In this document: positions 1 to 11,573 of the stretch, one piece after another
Layout: each line of letters opens with the position of its first letter
Numbering within the stretch: the stretch's first letter is position 1
NCBI GenBank assembly: GCA_965240325.2
Contig: OZ251241.1
Location: forward strand, 1,178,001 to 1,242,000
Direction of reading: 5' to 3'
Length of the DNA stretch: 64,000 bases
Origin: Rebecca billardiae RCC1528
Taxonomy: Eukaryota; Haptophyta
Made by a program: the position numbers and the translations under genes
Notes under the pieces: generated by a model
What the model was told of the DNA's origin: nothing
Seen by the model: only the letters and a program-made list of their open reading frames with translations
Databases searched by the model: none

Positions 1-441
1 CCCGCAACTGCGGTTTGCCGCCGCGGCGCGGCGATCGTCACACCGCCGTGCGCTGCGAGTGACCTCTGTGTCATGGCGAAGCACCATGGCAAGGCTAAGC
101 AGCATGCCTTGGCAACACCTTTCGCTACAGCTCAGCGCCCTAGTACGAACATGCGCCAACGACGTGCCATCCCTACTCCGCAATCGCGCCGGCACCCACC
201 ACCAGCGGGCAAGCCGCCATTTTACCCGGTTTTGGCGAATGTCGCCGTTGGGCTCTCGTAGAAATAAAACAGGCCGAGTGTCCTCAGGCCCGTCTACCGA
301 CTACCGTACTGCTCGGCACTACCGTGATACTTAGCAGACGATATATTTTGCTGCTGTCTGCTGATATTCATCATTGATCATCGAGCGCAGCAGTATGTTA
401 ATAATTCTGACAAGTCTCAGGCTCAGCCTAGCGGCCCGGAG
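1..441. other. Window edge, no gene seen
   Basis: No reading frame here shows a recognisable domain or the codon bias of the neighbouring genes. It lies 3' of the RPC5 gene and probably contains its 3' untranslated region. Confidence 0.5.
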
Positions 442-2037
442 TCAATCAGCGCTGCCGCCGCCACCCGCGCCCTTGCTGCCGGCCTGCTTTGCTGCTGCTG
501 AGCCTGAGGCCGCCGCCGCTGCGCCCTTCGCGCCGGCCGCGCCGCGCCCTCGCCGCGGGGCCGCGGCGGCGGGCTCGGGCTTCGCAGCCGGCGGCGCGCT
601 GCCGCCCGCGGCGCTCACCGCGCCCTGCTCGGCCAGCTCGCGCTCGAGCCGCGCCCACTCCGCCCGCTGCGCCTGAGCGACCGCCGCGTGCTCGCGCTCG
701 AAATCGGCGTCAGAGGGCAGCTTGAACTCCCAGCCGTGGCCCGGGCGCGCCGTCGCGATGCACTGCAGCATCTCGCGCGCGGCCTGCGTGGAAAGGCGGC
801 TGATCTCGGCGAACTGCTTCGTCGTGATCGTGCGCTCGCGCGTGAAGTGCAGCAGCAGCCGGTCGCGGCAGCGCGCCTCCTTCTCCGTTGCGCACACGAG
901 CGCCGACTTGGCCACCCAGCAGCCCTGCACGAGCACGCCGGCGTCCGCCGCGTCATCGAGCACCTGCTTGGGCGCGGTGCCGCACAGCTCGCACAGCCGG
1001 CGGAAGGACATGAGGTGCGTGTGCTTCAGGATCGCCGCGACGCGCTCGCCGGGCCGCATCTGCCGAAGGCCCTCCTTTGAGAGCCCCCTGTCGTCGCCGC
1101 CGACCGCCTGGTCCTGCGGCGCGGCGCGCGGCGCGGCGCGGGGCGGGCGCGGCGAGCTCGGCTGAGCGATGCGCGCCCGCCCTCCCGCCCGCCCGCTCCG
1201 CGCACGCGCGCGGGCGCGCACCTGCTCGAGGTCGATGGCGATGCTCAGCACGTCCCGAGCGGGCCTGCCGCACGCGAGCCGCTGCCCGTACTCCTCCACC
1301 GACATGTTGAAGGGCACGTGCGCCTTGGAGGAGCAGACGAGCTTGGCCGCGGCGGCCTCGCTCTCGTCCGAGCCGAACGGGTGGTGCGCGAGCACGCGCC
1401 ACTGCTCGCTCTCCCGGTCGTTGTGCAGCGTCGCGTACGACGTCTTCTTGCGCTCCATCGCACGCTCCGACTCGGGCCGCCGGAACTGCACGTGCAGCTC
1501 CATGGGCTGCTCCTCCTCGGCGGCGCCGGCGGGCTTCTCGTCGTCCGCGTCGTCGTCGGCCGCGCCCGGCCCGAGCCCGAGGCCGCCCTGCGCCGACTCC
1601 TGCCGCGCGCGCCCACCCGCCGTCGCCTTGGCGTCCTTCTCCTTGTCCTGCTTGCTGCGCTCGTGCTCGTCGTCGAGGTGCGCAAACGTCGGGCGCATCT
1701 GCAGCACGCCGTGGAGCGGCGTGAGGTGGAGCTTGCCGTCGGCGACGAGGCCGATGCAGTGGGTCGTCTGCGCGGGGACGAGCGTCGAGCTCATCGTGCT
1801 CCGCTCCATGGCGTGCCGCGTGGACGGATCGTAGTGCTCCGAGTCCTTGTCCATCGCGAGGTCGACCTGCAGCTGCTTGTGCTCCGGGCGGTGGCGCACC
1901 TCGGTGAGGGCGGACATGTCGTAGGGCCGCCCGCGCGGGCGCAGCGGGTACTGCAGCACGTGCAGCTGGTCGGCCAGGTCCTGCGTCAGGTAGACCTCCA
2001 TCTCCTCGACCACGTCGTCGCCCTTGACCGCCGCCAT
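442..2037 (-). CDS. POLR3E: RNA polymerase III subunit RPC5
   Basis: Subunit of RNA polymerase III, which transcribes tRNA and 5S rRNA genes in the nucleus; in other eukaryotes RPC5 pairs with RPC4 and acts in initiation and termination. Seen: an N-terminal stretch matching the RPC5 dimerisation region (EVYLTQDLADQLHVLQYPLR near the start, then KLHLTPLHGVLQMRPTFAHL at about residues 101-120), an acidic segment at about 155-175 and a PESERAMERKKTSYA motif. The C-terminal half has two winged-helix-like stretches (about 288-350 and 355-410 in the spliced protein), as in metazoan-type RPC5 rather than the shorter yeast Rpc37. The frame is open throughout, but 1114-1221 begins GTGCGC and ends GCCGCAG between Gln and Asp codons. 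It is low-complexity and 108 bp (3n), so I read it as a phase-0 intron; exons would be 2037-1222 and 1113-442, giving 495 aa. If retained, the protein is 531 aa. Family call is firm, intron call moderate. Confidence 0.9.
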   Translation of the reverse strand: MAAVKGDDVVEEMEVYLTQDLADQLHVLQYPLRPRGRPYDMSALTEVRHRPEHKQLQVDLAMDKDSEHYDPSTRHAMERSTMSSTLVPAQTTHCIGLVADGKLHLTPLHGVLQMRPTFAHLDDEHERSKQDKEKDAKATAGGRARQESAQGGLGLGPGAADDDADDEKPAGAAEEEQPMELHVQFRRPESERAMERKKTSYATLHNDRESEQWRVLAHHPFGSDESEAAAAKLVCSSKAHVPFNMSVEEYGQRLACGRPARDVLSIAIDLEQVRARARARSGRAGGRARIAQPSSPRPPRAAPRAAPQDQAVGGDDRGLSKEGLRQMRPGERVAAILKHTHLMSFRRLCELCGTAPKQVLDDAADAGVLVQGCWVAKSALVCATEKEARCRDRLLLHFTRERTITTKQFAEISRLSTQAAREMLQCIATARPGHGWEFKLPSDADFEREHAAVAQAQRAEWARLERELAEQGAVSAAGGSAPPAAKPEPAAAAPRRGRGAAGAKGAAAAASGSAAAKQAGSKGAGGGGSAD

Positions 2038-4160
2038 CGTTTTCGCCGGGTCGTGGGAAAGCCGCGCTGGCGAGCCCGCGACCTGGGCCGGGCCTGGGCT
2101 CTCGTGAGCGCTCTGGCGCGGGCAGCCGGAGCGTCAGAGCAGCGCCCTGGGAGCGGCCTGATAGGAGTGCTCGGCCGGCTAACCATTTCCCTGCAGCCCT
2201 GCGTGGGCGCCGATCCGCGGGAGCTCTCATCAATTGTCGTCGCAGCTGAGTCCGACTTCTGCTCCGGGCAGCCGACCCGCGACACCCGGGAGTCACATCA
2301 GACGGCGGCCGGGACCGTACTACTTGTAGCCGGACCTACTTGTGTATCCAGGAATCTATCCATGCAGGACGGTGCGGCATACGCGCAGCAACTCGCGTGC
2401 CCGCATGCATGCGACCCCATGCATCCGCAACCCCCGCGAGGGCACGCCTCGCAGCTCCCCGTCAGATGCGCGCGGTGTCGCCGCCGCCGGCGGACCGTGT
2501 CGGATCGCCCGGCGCCCGTACTGCTGAGTGCTGATTCCGCTCCCGCGGTGCGGCGCGGTCGAGTGCGCACACTGGCGCCCGTGCTTCGGCCGTGCGAGAT
2601 TGAAAACGTCTTGCAAGGATGCCAGAACGGCCAACCAATCGGCCTCGGAGCACGCGCGTGCGCGGATTCGGTCCTGCCCACGCGTCCCATTCCCGCGTCC
2701 GTGTCCGCACTGGGGATGCACAGGGCACCCAGGGTCGGAGAAAATCGGCGCGCTTTTTATTTCCGCCTTGCATTTATTCAGCCGCGCGCTTCGCGGCGGC
2801 CGCGCGCGTCTCGGGCGAGCGGGCGACGGCGCCGCGCTCCCGTGCGTGTGGACGATCCCGCGAGCGCAGAGCCGGCGAGCTAGGCTGGGCAGTCGTGCTT
2901 AAGTGCCATGCGCCGCTTCGCGCCGCGCATCGCATTCGGCTGTACTTGCCTCGGGCCAGCATGTCTGTGCACACCGCCACACGGCCAGCCTCGCCCGCGT
3001 GCGCCATGCGAGGCGAGACAAACACGGAGCATGCGCTTCCGCGTGGCGAGGCCTACACTGTACGCACTGCGCTGCCTTGCGCCGCCGCGCATGAGCGCGG
3101 GTCCGAACAGCTGCGCTCAGGTGTGCTGATTGCATCATACGATTCGATCGGGTCGAACAAGCGCTCTGGCCCGACGATGACGTTGCAGCGCACGCCATGC
3201 TGATCTGCGGTGACGCGCAGCATGTGCGCTCGCGCGGAGTCGCCGCGCACGTGGCTGTTGTCCAGCTCTGCCTCGGCACTGACCTCCCTGACTTGTGCTC
3301 CGACGTCAACCTTGGCCCGAGGTAGTACGAACTACGAACATGCATGCGTACAATGCAAAACATACTCCTGAACGAGGCCCATGGCCTGCGTGTAAGTGCC
3401 TCCTCGGATGACACGGCGCGTGTATGAACGTGTGTACTACCTTGTCAAGCAGTACCTCACGCCTAGACGTTACTGTCGAACTTCACGGTGCGCATCGCGC
3501 ACACACGGTCAGCCTTGATGGACGCACCCGTGCAGCCGGATTCAGCATCAGCCTGCCCAAGACGTGAGCATCCAGCCCCGACGCCGCGTCCGGTGCCTGA
3601 ATGGCGCGCGCTCCTTTCACGCGGGTATGTGCTCACTACATCACTATCCAGAAGGGCGCATGTCAGTGCTTTTCATGCTCACACGACCCTCGCCGTAGGT
3701 CGATGCCAACCGCTGCGTGATGCTCGATCATGCCTTTTGACGGCTGTGTGACCCGTGCAGATGCGCATACCAGGCAGCGTACTGTGACGAGCGATGACGC
3801 GTGCATAAAGTACCCGGACATTGCCCAGTGCAACCAAGTGCCGGACGCCGACGCCGCTGCTCGCAGCACGCGTGCAGTCAGCCGAGGAATGCACACGAAT
3901 TCCTTTTTGTTGCGGCGCACGCGATGGCCTGAGGCGCGGCGGATGCAGTGACTCCGAATGGCGAGCGGCAGAACGACGCAAATGGCTGCTCTTCAGCCGC
4001 GCTCAACCACGCGCACCGCCTTCGCGGGCACGCAACTACCGCAGGAGTGCGCGCAGTCGGCGCCCATCTCGCCCTCCGGCGCCGCCCAGCGCGCTGTTAG
4101 TGCAGCCGCCAGCGGCAGAGGTTGGTGCCGGGCGGCCTCAGGCCGGCACCAACTTATTCG

Positions 4161-5214
4161 GAAAAGAAAATCCCAGACTTGGGAGTGACTGTGAGTGCAC
4201 GGTGCACTCACTCGGAGTGAGTGCACTTGGTGCACTCACTCCCGGACTCGCACGCACTCACTCGTCGGCGGCCCCCCGCCATCCGGACTCTGCACGCACT
4301 CACTTGGTGGCTGCCACCCTGTCGCACGCACTCACTCCATGGCATGAGGAGTGAGTGCGGCGCCGTCCCCGCCGCCGCGGGCCGCGCAACCGGCGCCGCG
4401 CGGCGCCGGCGCCGGCGCGGGGCCGGCGCGGGCCCGGCGCACGGGGCCGGCGCGGCGGCGCGCGTTCTGCCGCATTAGACCCTCCGGAGCTAAGCCGCGC
4501 TGCGCGCGGCAATGAGTCAGATGGCCCTATCTACACTGCTACTCTGCGCTATACTCTCACTCTCTGTCCGACTGTCATCCAAGTTGACACCACCAGCCTC
4601 CTCCTCGTCCGCTGCGCTGCCGGCATATACTCATATAGCCAGCCTCACCTCGCTCGATGCGGCACTCGAGCTCGGCCTCGATTCGCTTCCTCTTCGCAGG
4701 AGTGAGCGCGGCGATGTGCTTGCAGTCGCCCTTGGCCTTGGTCAGTCAGCAGCGCATCCTCGTTGAGTCGCGCACGACTGACAGGGCGCGCCCCATGGCC
4801 GGGCTCAGGAGCGGGAACGCTTATTAGTTAGCATTCTGCACTGCTGCATTCACAATGCGGCCAAAGAGGCGCTCGGGCTGTCAGATGAGAAACAGAAAAA
4901 ACTGGACGACGACTGAATGAATCAATTAAGTAGCCAGGCTATTTAATTTGAATTGCGTCACGACGGCGGCCGGTAATCCGATTGAATTGTTATTATATTG
5001 AATAATAATAATAATATTATAATGCGGTGCACTCGAGTGCACGCACTCACTGGCCGGCGGAGCCGGCCCCGCACGCACCGTCACTCGTTAGTCGTTCCTG
5101 CGCGGAGTCCTGGCGCCGCGCCAGCCGGACTCTGCACGCACTCACGCATGCCGGCTGCCTGGCACAGGCACGCACTCACTCGAAACCTGCACTCACTCCC
5201 AAGTCTGGAAAATC
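4161..5214. repeat. Inverted-repeat-bounded segment, MITE-like candidate
   Basis: The left end (4161-4188) reads GAAAATCCCAGACTTGGGAG and the right end (5193-5214) is its near-exact reverse complement, TCACTCCCAAGTCTGGAAAA. Both ends continue inward into clusters of the word GCACTCACTC, which recurs many times at about 4190-4340 and 5030-5200. No coding capacity is evident. This is the geometry of a non-autonomous DNA element or a fold-back repeat; no target duplication was identified. Confidence 0.4.
4202..4226. repeat. Palindrome in CACTCAC cluster
   Basis: Eleven-base arms GTGCACTCACT and AGTGAGTGCAC flank a 3-base centre. It is part of the CACTCAC-rich repeat at the left end of the candidate element. 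Confidence 0.6.
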
Positions 5215-6208
5215 CCCACCCGAAATTCCTGCGCCCAGTGGTGCCGGAGCCCACGCCACGGGCAAGGGACTCCCTCGCCACGGGAGCAGCCGCGAGTCCG
5301 GCCAACAACCGGTCAAAGCAAGGGCGGTAGGCGTCAATGGCCTTGAACCGGTGAAGCATAAAGGTACAGTCATTATGAGGGGAGTGCTTACCGGCTCGCG
5401 AACCGATGAACGACCGAACCGACGTGTATTTGTCTTCAACACTCATTCTTGAGAGGTGCGCGCACTTTCCGGAATGTCTTACATATGTGCGAACTCGTCT
5501 TTGAAACCGGAACTACATATCATCTTGGGGCGCTTCATGTAGTAATGTATGAGGCGGTTCGCTGTAATCAGGAGGCTCCCAAGTGACCCCAACCTCTAAT
5601 TTTCCCAACCCCTCGCAAGGTTGGAGAAGTTTTGGTGAGTATGAGTGCAGTAGGAGTAAAATTTGGCCGCGCAGTCCGATCGATGTGGGCAGTGCCGATC
5701 ACTCCTGAGCTGATTAAATTGCCTGATCACATTTCATATTCAAAGTTCAAGCATCTCTATTACCCAGCTTATGTGCCGTAGTCAAGTGGTACCAAGGCGG
5801 GTTCGGCAACACATGGTAATGTTGCAGTCCGTGTGCTTGGAGGTAGGGATCTTGTCATCCTCACGATAATCAGCCGGTCCAACCACACCCGGATTCATCA
5901 CACTCCCGTAGTTTCCATGCCCTTGGGCGCAGAAGTTGTTAACGCTTCTTACTTGGCTGAAAATGATTGACGCCGGGTCAGCCGTGAGTAAGAAGAAAGT
6001 ATGGACCAGCACAAACTGCGCTGATTCGCTGAGAAGAAGGCCGAAACTTTTCAACCACCGTAGCTAGATAGCGCCGCTTCGCACCCACGCACGCGAGGGT
6101 CGAGCGAAGGTCGACGAAGAGCGCAGAAGCCAAGCGTGAGCCAAGTAGCAGTGAAGTAAGGGCCAGGACGATTCGCACGGCACCACCCCCCTGCCGCGCG
6201 ACGGCAAC

Positions 6209-9114
6209 ATGAACTCGAGCAAGCGCCGGCGCAAGGGCCGGCAGATCGACCTACAGGACGTGGCGTCCGACCCGCGGCCCGGCATGACGGCGCCGTGCGC
6301 CGTACGCTTCTCTAGCGACGACAGCCTCGTCGGCTACCTGCTGTGCAAGCCCGGCTCGCACGGGCAGCAGCTGTTTGTGAACGACGTGCTGCCGACCGGC
6401 GTGGTGAGCGCGCCCAAACAGTTCGTGCGGCACGACGTGGGCGACGCGCCGGAGCAGCGGCTCTCGCTCGAAGAGCGATTACGCCGCGAGCGCGCGCGCT
6501 CGTGGGGCCTCGGCGTGACGGCGTACGCGTGGGGCGAGCAGAGCAAGCTCGCGATGCTGCACATCAACGGCAGCGTCTACGTGCAGCACGGCCCGGCCGG
6601 CGAGCTGCTCTGCGCGGTGGATGCGGAGCAGGCGCAGGCGGGCGGCGGGCCGCCCGCGCCGATCATCGACCCGCGCCTCTCGCCCGACGAGGCGAGCCTC
6701 GCCTTCGTGCGCGGCGGCGAGGTGCACGTGATGGCCGTGCCCGGCAGCAAGCGCGGCGCGGCGCGGCCAAAGCCGACGCAGGTCACGCACGGCGCGAGCA
6801 AGGAGCGGTGCGTGACGCACGGGCTCGCCGAGTTCTGCGCGCAGGAGGAGATGCAGCGCTCGCACGGCTACTGGTGGTCCCGCGACTCCGACTGGATCTG
6901 CTTCCAGGAGACCGACGAGGCGCACATGCCCGCGTTCTCGATCGCGCAGCACGCCGACCAGTCGAGCGCCGCGCCAGAGGTCCACCGCTACCCGTTCGCG
7001 GGCGGGCCGAACCCGACGGTGCGCCTCGGCGTGGTCCCCGCGCGCGGCAACGGCACCGCCGCGCCGCTCTGGCTCGACCTCGGCCTCGGCCTCACCGCGT
7101 GGCACTACGCGAGCTCGTCGCCCGCGTCGGCCACGCCCGCGCCGCCCGACACGAGCGGCGAGGCGGGCTCGGAGACGGCCGGCAGCGGCGAGCGCTTCGC
7201 CGACGGGTACGTCGCCGCGGTGCTGTGGTCGGACGAGGGCGAGCTGTGGGTGCAGGTGCAGGACCGCTCGCAGCGCGTCCTGCGGCTCCTCCGCTTCTCC
7301 GCGCCCGGCGGCAGCTGGCTCGCGCGCGCGGCCGACGCGCCGCCGCTGCAGGGCACGCTCGTGCTCGAGGAGCGCGCTCACGAGTACTGGGTGAATCTGC
7401 ACCGCTGCTTCCGCACGCTGAAGCAGACGGGGCACTTCGTCTGGGCGTCGGAGCGCTCGGGGCACCTGCACCTCTACATGCACACGCGCGAGGGCGCGTG
7501 CCTCGGCGCCATCACCGCCGGCGCGTGGGTGGTGGACAGCCTGTGCGCGGTCGACGAGACGCGAGGCCTCGTCTACTTTGCCGCGTCGCTCGGCGACGCG
7601 CGGCAGCGCAACTTGTTCTCGGCGCCGCTCACGGTGCTCGGCGGCGCGGGCGCGTCGGGCTCGGGCGGCGCGTCGGGCTCGGGCGGCGCGTCGGGCTCGG
7701 GGGGCGGCGCGTCGGGCTCGGGGGGCAGCAGCGACGAGGGCGGCGGCGCGTCGGAGGTGGGCGGCGGCGGCAGCGGCGGCGGCGGCAGCGGCAGCGGCAG
7801 CGGCGCTGGGAGCGCACCCAAGGCGGCGCCCAACAACGTGTTCGTCACGCGCGCGGACTCGGTGGCGAGCCTGGCCTCGACGAACCCGCGCGACGGCAAC
7901 GGCCACGGCAGCAAGGCGAGCGCCCGCCGCCGCGCCGCCGACGCGGTCACGACCTCGCCCACGCGGCTGACGCTGCTTGACGGCTGGCACGACGTGCGGC
8001 TCAACCGCGCGCTCACGCAGTTTGTCGACGTGTACAGCTCGAACAAGACGCCGTTCCGCGTCTCGCTGCACAACCTCACGGACGGCACGCTGCTCGCGCT
8101 GCTCTTCGAGAACTCCGACCCGCGCGTCACGAAGCTCTCGCTTCCGGTGCCCGAGCCGATCACGCTGCTCAACCGCTCGGGCGTCGAGCTGCACGGCATG
8201 CTCTACCGCCCGGCGACGCACGGCGGCACGCCGACGGGCGGCGGCGTGCAGCCGCTGATCGTCTCGTGCTACGGCGGGCCGGACGTGCAGATCGTGACCA
8301 ACACGTGGGGCGCAACCGCGGCGATGCGCGAGCAGCTCCTCGCACAGGTGCGCCCGCGCCCGCGAGCACCGCCACGGCGCCCAACGGGTCGCGCGCGCGC
8401 GCGCGCGCGCGCTCGTGCTCGACTGCGCGCCGGCGCGGCGCGCGACGCGCGCCGCGCTCACCGCCGCCCCGCGCGCCGCGCCGCACGCGCGGTCTGTGCC
8501 GCACGCAGGAGGGCTTTTTGGTCCTGCGGCTGGACAACCGGGGCTCGGGCAGGCGTGGCGTCGCCTTCGTCGCGGCGCTGCACAAGAACATGGGCTCGGC
8601 CGAGGTCGAGGACCAGGTGGACGGCGTGCAGCACCTCGTGAAGCTCGGGCTCGCCGACCCGACGCGCATCGGCATCATCGGCTGGTCGTACGGCGGCTAC
8701 CTCGCGCTGATGTGCCTCGCGCGCGCGCCGACGATCTTCTCGGCGGGCATCGCCGGCGCGCCTGTCACCAGCTGGGACGGCTACGACACGCACTACACCG
8801 AGCGGTACATGGGGCATCCGAAGGAGAACGCCGAAGCGTACACGCGCGCGTCGGTGCTCACGCACATCGGCGGCATGACGCCGCGCACCAAGCTGCTGCT
8901 CGTGCATGGGCTGCTCGACGAGAACGTGCACTTTCGGCACACCGCGCGGCTGATCGACATGCTGATCAAGAAGCGCATCAAGTACCAGCTGCTGCTCTTC
9001 CCGAACGAGCGGCACACGCCGCGCGGGCACGCCGATCGCGTCTACATGGAGGAGGGGATCCTCGAGTTCTTCCAGAAGACGCTGCTCGACGACAACGCCA
9101 AATCGTCCCCGTGA
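6209..9114 (+). CDS. Prolyl dipeptidase of the DPP IV family (DPP8/9-like)
   Basis: Serine peptidase of the S9B family, which removes N-terminal X-Pro dipeptides. Two exons (6209-8347 and 8509-9114) flank a phase-0 GT-AG intron of 161 bp (8348-8508) and give 914 aa. The N-terminal beta-propeller contains the substrate amino-end-binding pair Glu213-Glu214 in [15 protein letters not shown], matching the DPP8/9 context. The C-terminal alpha/beta-hydrolase domain begins around [19 protein letters not shown] and carries the triad Ser773 (GWSYGG), Asp850 (LLDEN) and His882 (NERHTPR). There is no signal peptide or N-terminal membrane anchor (start [12 protein letters not shown]), so a cytosolic DPP8/9-type enzyme fits better than membrane DPP IV. 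Residues about 481-535 are a Gly/Ser-rich low-complexity insertion in the propeller. At 7 kb the reverse strand is also open, but only this frame has the motifs. Confidence 0.93.
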
Positions 9115-10820
9115 GCGCACGGGCGTGTGCACGGAGGGACGCGGCGCTCTCACAGCAGTGAGCGTGCCCGACAGTCTGCGGCGCCGTGTCCGCCACCTAA
9201 AAAGTGCGGCCTGGCGCCCTGGCTTTTCCGTGGCCGGGTTCTTTTCACGGTAAAACCCGGGTACGGCAAAAGGTAAACCCGGAGCAATAATGGGCGATTC
9301 AGGCTTCCAGCACTCTCCGCGGATCTCATCTTTGAAAGATCGATTATTCATTCATACATTAGTTGGAAGGTTCCAGCGGAACATTCTGCCGCCATCTTTG
9401 CCGGATTGCTCGTCGTCATTATTTGCAACGTATCAGCAACAACTCGAGGAAAAAGATCCGCGGTGAATAACAGCGACAGTGACCAACTTAGCAACGACCG
9501 GGCATCTGATGAGGAGACTGACGATGTGCCCATGCGTGACGACCAGCCGGGGTCATCGTGCGGCGCTGAAGCCTGGCCAGACCTGTGACTCAGTGGTCAC
9601 GGCACCTGACCGCGCTGACCTACCCGAGTACCCGCGCCTCACGCGGCCGCACGGCGTCTGTACAGTACGGTGCGTCCGACCAGGTCGCCTCCAAGTCCAG
9701 CACGAGCCGCAAGTTAAGGTGGCGCGCTCCTTCCGCTTCAATGCCGATTCAGATTTGACACCTGGCATCAATGGTCCAGTGAGCTGCGGCTGCTGCAGCC
9801 GCAACGTGCTGGCGCGGCGAGACAGTGGACCTAGAAAGACCACTAAGCACCATGGCTCACTCGTGCAGCATCCGCACGGCGCGCGCACAAAGAGTTCAGA
9901 GCGTAACGCAGGGCGACGCGCGCGCGCGGCGAGCGAGCCGGGCAACCACCGCCCGCCTCCACATTCAGCCCCCGCGCGCGCGGCGCGCACCATGACCATC
10001 CGCCCCAGTGCCATAGCGCGCAGCGCCTGCAGCGGTCGCACCTGGGTCGTTGGACGTATGCCGTGGCGCGGGCGCAGCGCGGCGATGCCGCGCTTGCTTC
10101 TCCCGAGGGCCTGAGGCCCCCACGCGCGGAGGACTCCGCGCGCGCGCCCCGCCTGATGTGCGCGCGGCGCGCGGCCGCAGCGCGCGGCGGGGCGCTGGCC
10201 ATCGAGCCTCCATGCGCCGGGCCGTTGCGCGGTGCCGCCTGCTGTGCATATCGGTCTCGTCAGATGCGTGCTCGGTCTCGTCAATCGTTACCCGCGTCGC
10301 TTGCGGCAGGCACCCCCCCCCCCCCCCCCCACCCCCACCGAGCGGGCGCGCGCGCCCGGTACGAGAGGTAGACTCCCACATCGTGCCTCCACACCCCGCC
10401 CGCGCCAGCGCACCCGCCCCTGGCGCTCTTCCCGCTCGTCGGCGGCGCTGGGCACCCGAGCCGAGCCGAACGCGTGCACGGCGCACGCCGCAGCGCGGCG
10501 CGACGGGCGCGGCGCGGCGCGCTCGGGATTTTCCGAAGGAGGGCTTTGAGCGTACGGGCCGACGCGCCCCACTCGCGGCGCGCTCCGCCCGCGCCCCGCC
10601 AAATGCGCGTCCATAGACGAGGCGCGGGTCGACACGCTGGGGTGCTCGGCGCGGCCGTCAACAGGGCCCACCCCCAGTGTTGATGAGCGTCCCCGGATTC
10701 CCTTGTCCGGACTCTCCTCCGCGGGGGCGGCCGTCCCGTCGAAACGGACGCACGTGCCCCCCCGCGGAACACATCATTTTTGATTTTTCCGCGCGGTTTG
10801 AACTCGCGTCCGGCCGCGCA
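9115..10820. other. Intergenic, no supported gene
   Basis: Overlapping frames on both strands at 9480-10770 lack domains or consistent codon use. A run of 18 C lies at 10313-10330. A short inverted repeat (CCGGGTT / AACCCGG) sits near 9235-9260, just after the dipeptidase gene. Confidence 0.5.
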
Positions 10821-11573
10821 ATGGAGCTGCTCGACGCCCTGCCAGGCACCTGTGAGCTCGCACTGGTGCTTGATCTAGTAGGTGACGACGACGTCCTGGC
10901 CTGCGCGCTTGTGACCAGCCGATTCTACCAGGCGCTGACGACGGGGAGGCGATTGGGTGCCAACGGGACGCGCCATGTGACGAGTGCGCGCGCCGCTGTC
11001 GCATCGCGAGCGCGGCTTTGCTGGGCTGTCGAAATCGGATGCCCCCTGAGCACGGATCAGGTGTGTCGAGCGGCGGCCGCGACGGGTGATGTGCGGCTCG
11101 TTGCGCTCGCGAACGACTTCGGCTTTGCCTGGGCGAGCGACGTGCTCGAGGTCGCTGCGCGCAACGGGCACGTCGAGGTGTACACATACGCGCGCGCGCA
11201 CGCGCCTCACGCCGCCCTCACGTCCTCGACCCTGCAGCTGGTCCTCGCCGCGGCGGATGGCGGGCATGTGCGCATGCTGAGCGCACTTCACGAGGAGGCC
11301 CCGATCTGCGGGGCTTACGCCCGCGCCTGCGTGTGGAGAGCGGCGAGCAGCGGCCGCGTGGGTGTGCTGCAGTGGCTGTGCTCGCAGGGTGCCACCTTTG
11401 ACGCCCTGGCTGTCGAGGCCGCGGCAAGAGCGACGCAGTTCGATGCGCTGCGCTTCCTCATGCGCGAGGCGCAAGCACGGGGCGCATACGAGGCCGCGCG
11501 TGAGACAGTGATGCGCTCGGGGTCGCAAGAGCTCGCACGGTGGCTGCCGCTGATGCCGATGGCAGATGAATAA
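10821..11573 (+). CDS. Small F-box-like / ankyrin-like repeat protein
   Basis: Predicted 250 aa. The start at 10821 (MELLDALPG) is chosen because it opens the conserved-looking part; an in-frame ATG lies 144 bp upstream. Residues about 1-45 resemble an F-box (LLDALPG, then VLACALVTSRFYQAL). The rest contains about four diverged ankyrin-like units, visible as VCRAAAATGDVRLVAL, VLEVAARNGHVEVYTYA, LVLAAADGGHVRMLSAL and CVWRAASSGRVGVLQWLCSQ. Repeats of this kind mediate protein contacts; with an F-box they would suggest an SCF ubiquitin-ligase adaptor. Proteins of this build are expanded in many algae and oomycetes. The exact partner and function cannot be read from the sequence. The stop is followed by an AT-rich tract that may hold the 3' end. 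Confidence 0.65.
   Translation: MELLDALPGTCELALVLDLVGDDDVLACALVTSRFYQALTTGRRLGANGTRHVTSARAAVASRARLCWAVEIGCPLSTDQVCRAAAATGDVRLVALANDFGFAWASDVLEVAARNGHVEVYTYARAHAPHAALTSSTLQLVLAAADGGHVRMLSALHEEAPICGAYARACVWRAASSGRVGVLQWLCSQGATFDALAVEAAARATQFDALRFLMREAQARGAYEAARETVMRSGSQELARWLPLMPMADE

Larger units (their letters stand above)
2038..6208. other. Intergenic, repeat-bearing
   Basis: No supported gene in about 4.2 kb. Frames here are short and overlap on both strands without codon bias. It holds an inverted-repeat-bounded segment at 4161-5214, a very GC-rich low-complexity stretch near 4360-4470, and a small exon-like fragment on the minus strand at about 4655-4750 (see findings). The last ~200 bp should be the promoter and leader of the dipeptidase gene. 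Confidence 0.5.

Noticed and set aside
1318-2883. Plus-strand frame of about 520 codons
   Set aside because: Antisense to RPC5 and its upstream region; no motif.
6479-8461. Minus-strand frame of 660 codons
   Set aside because: Antisense shadow of the dipeptidase, whose catalytic triad is on the plus strand.
9479-10284. Overlapping frames of 211 (+) and 243 (-) codons
   Set aside because: Both are Arg/Ala/Pro-rich without motifs; no basis to prefer either.
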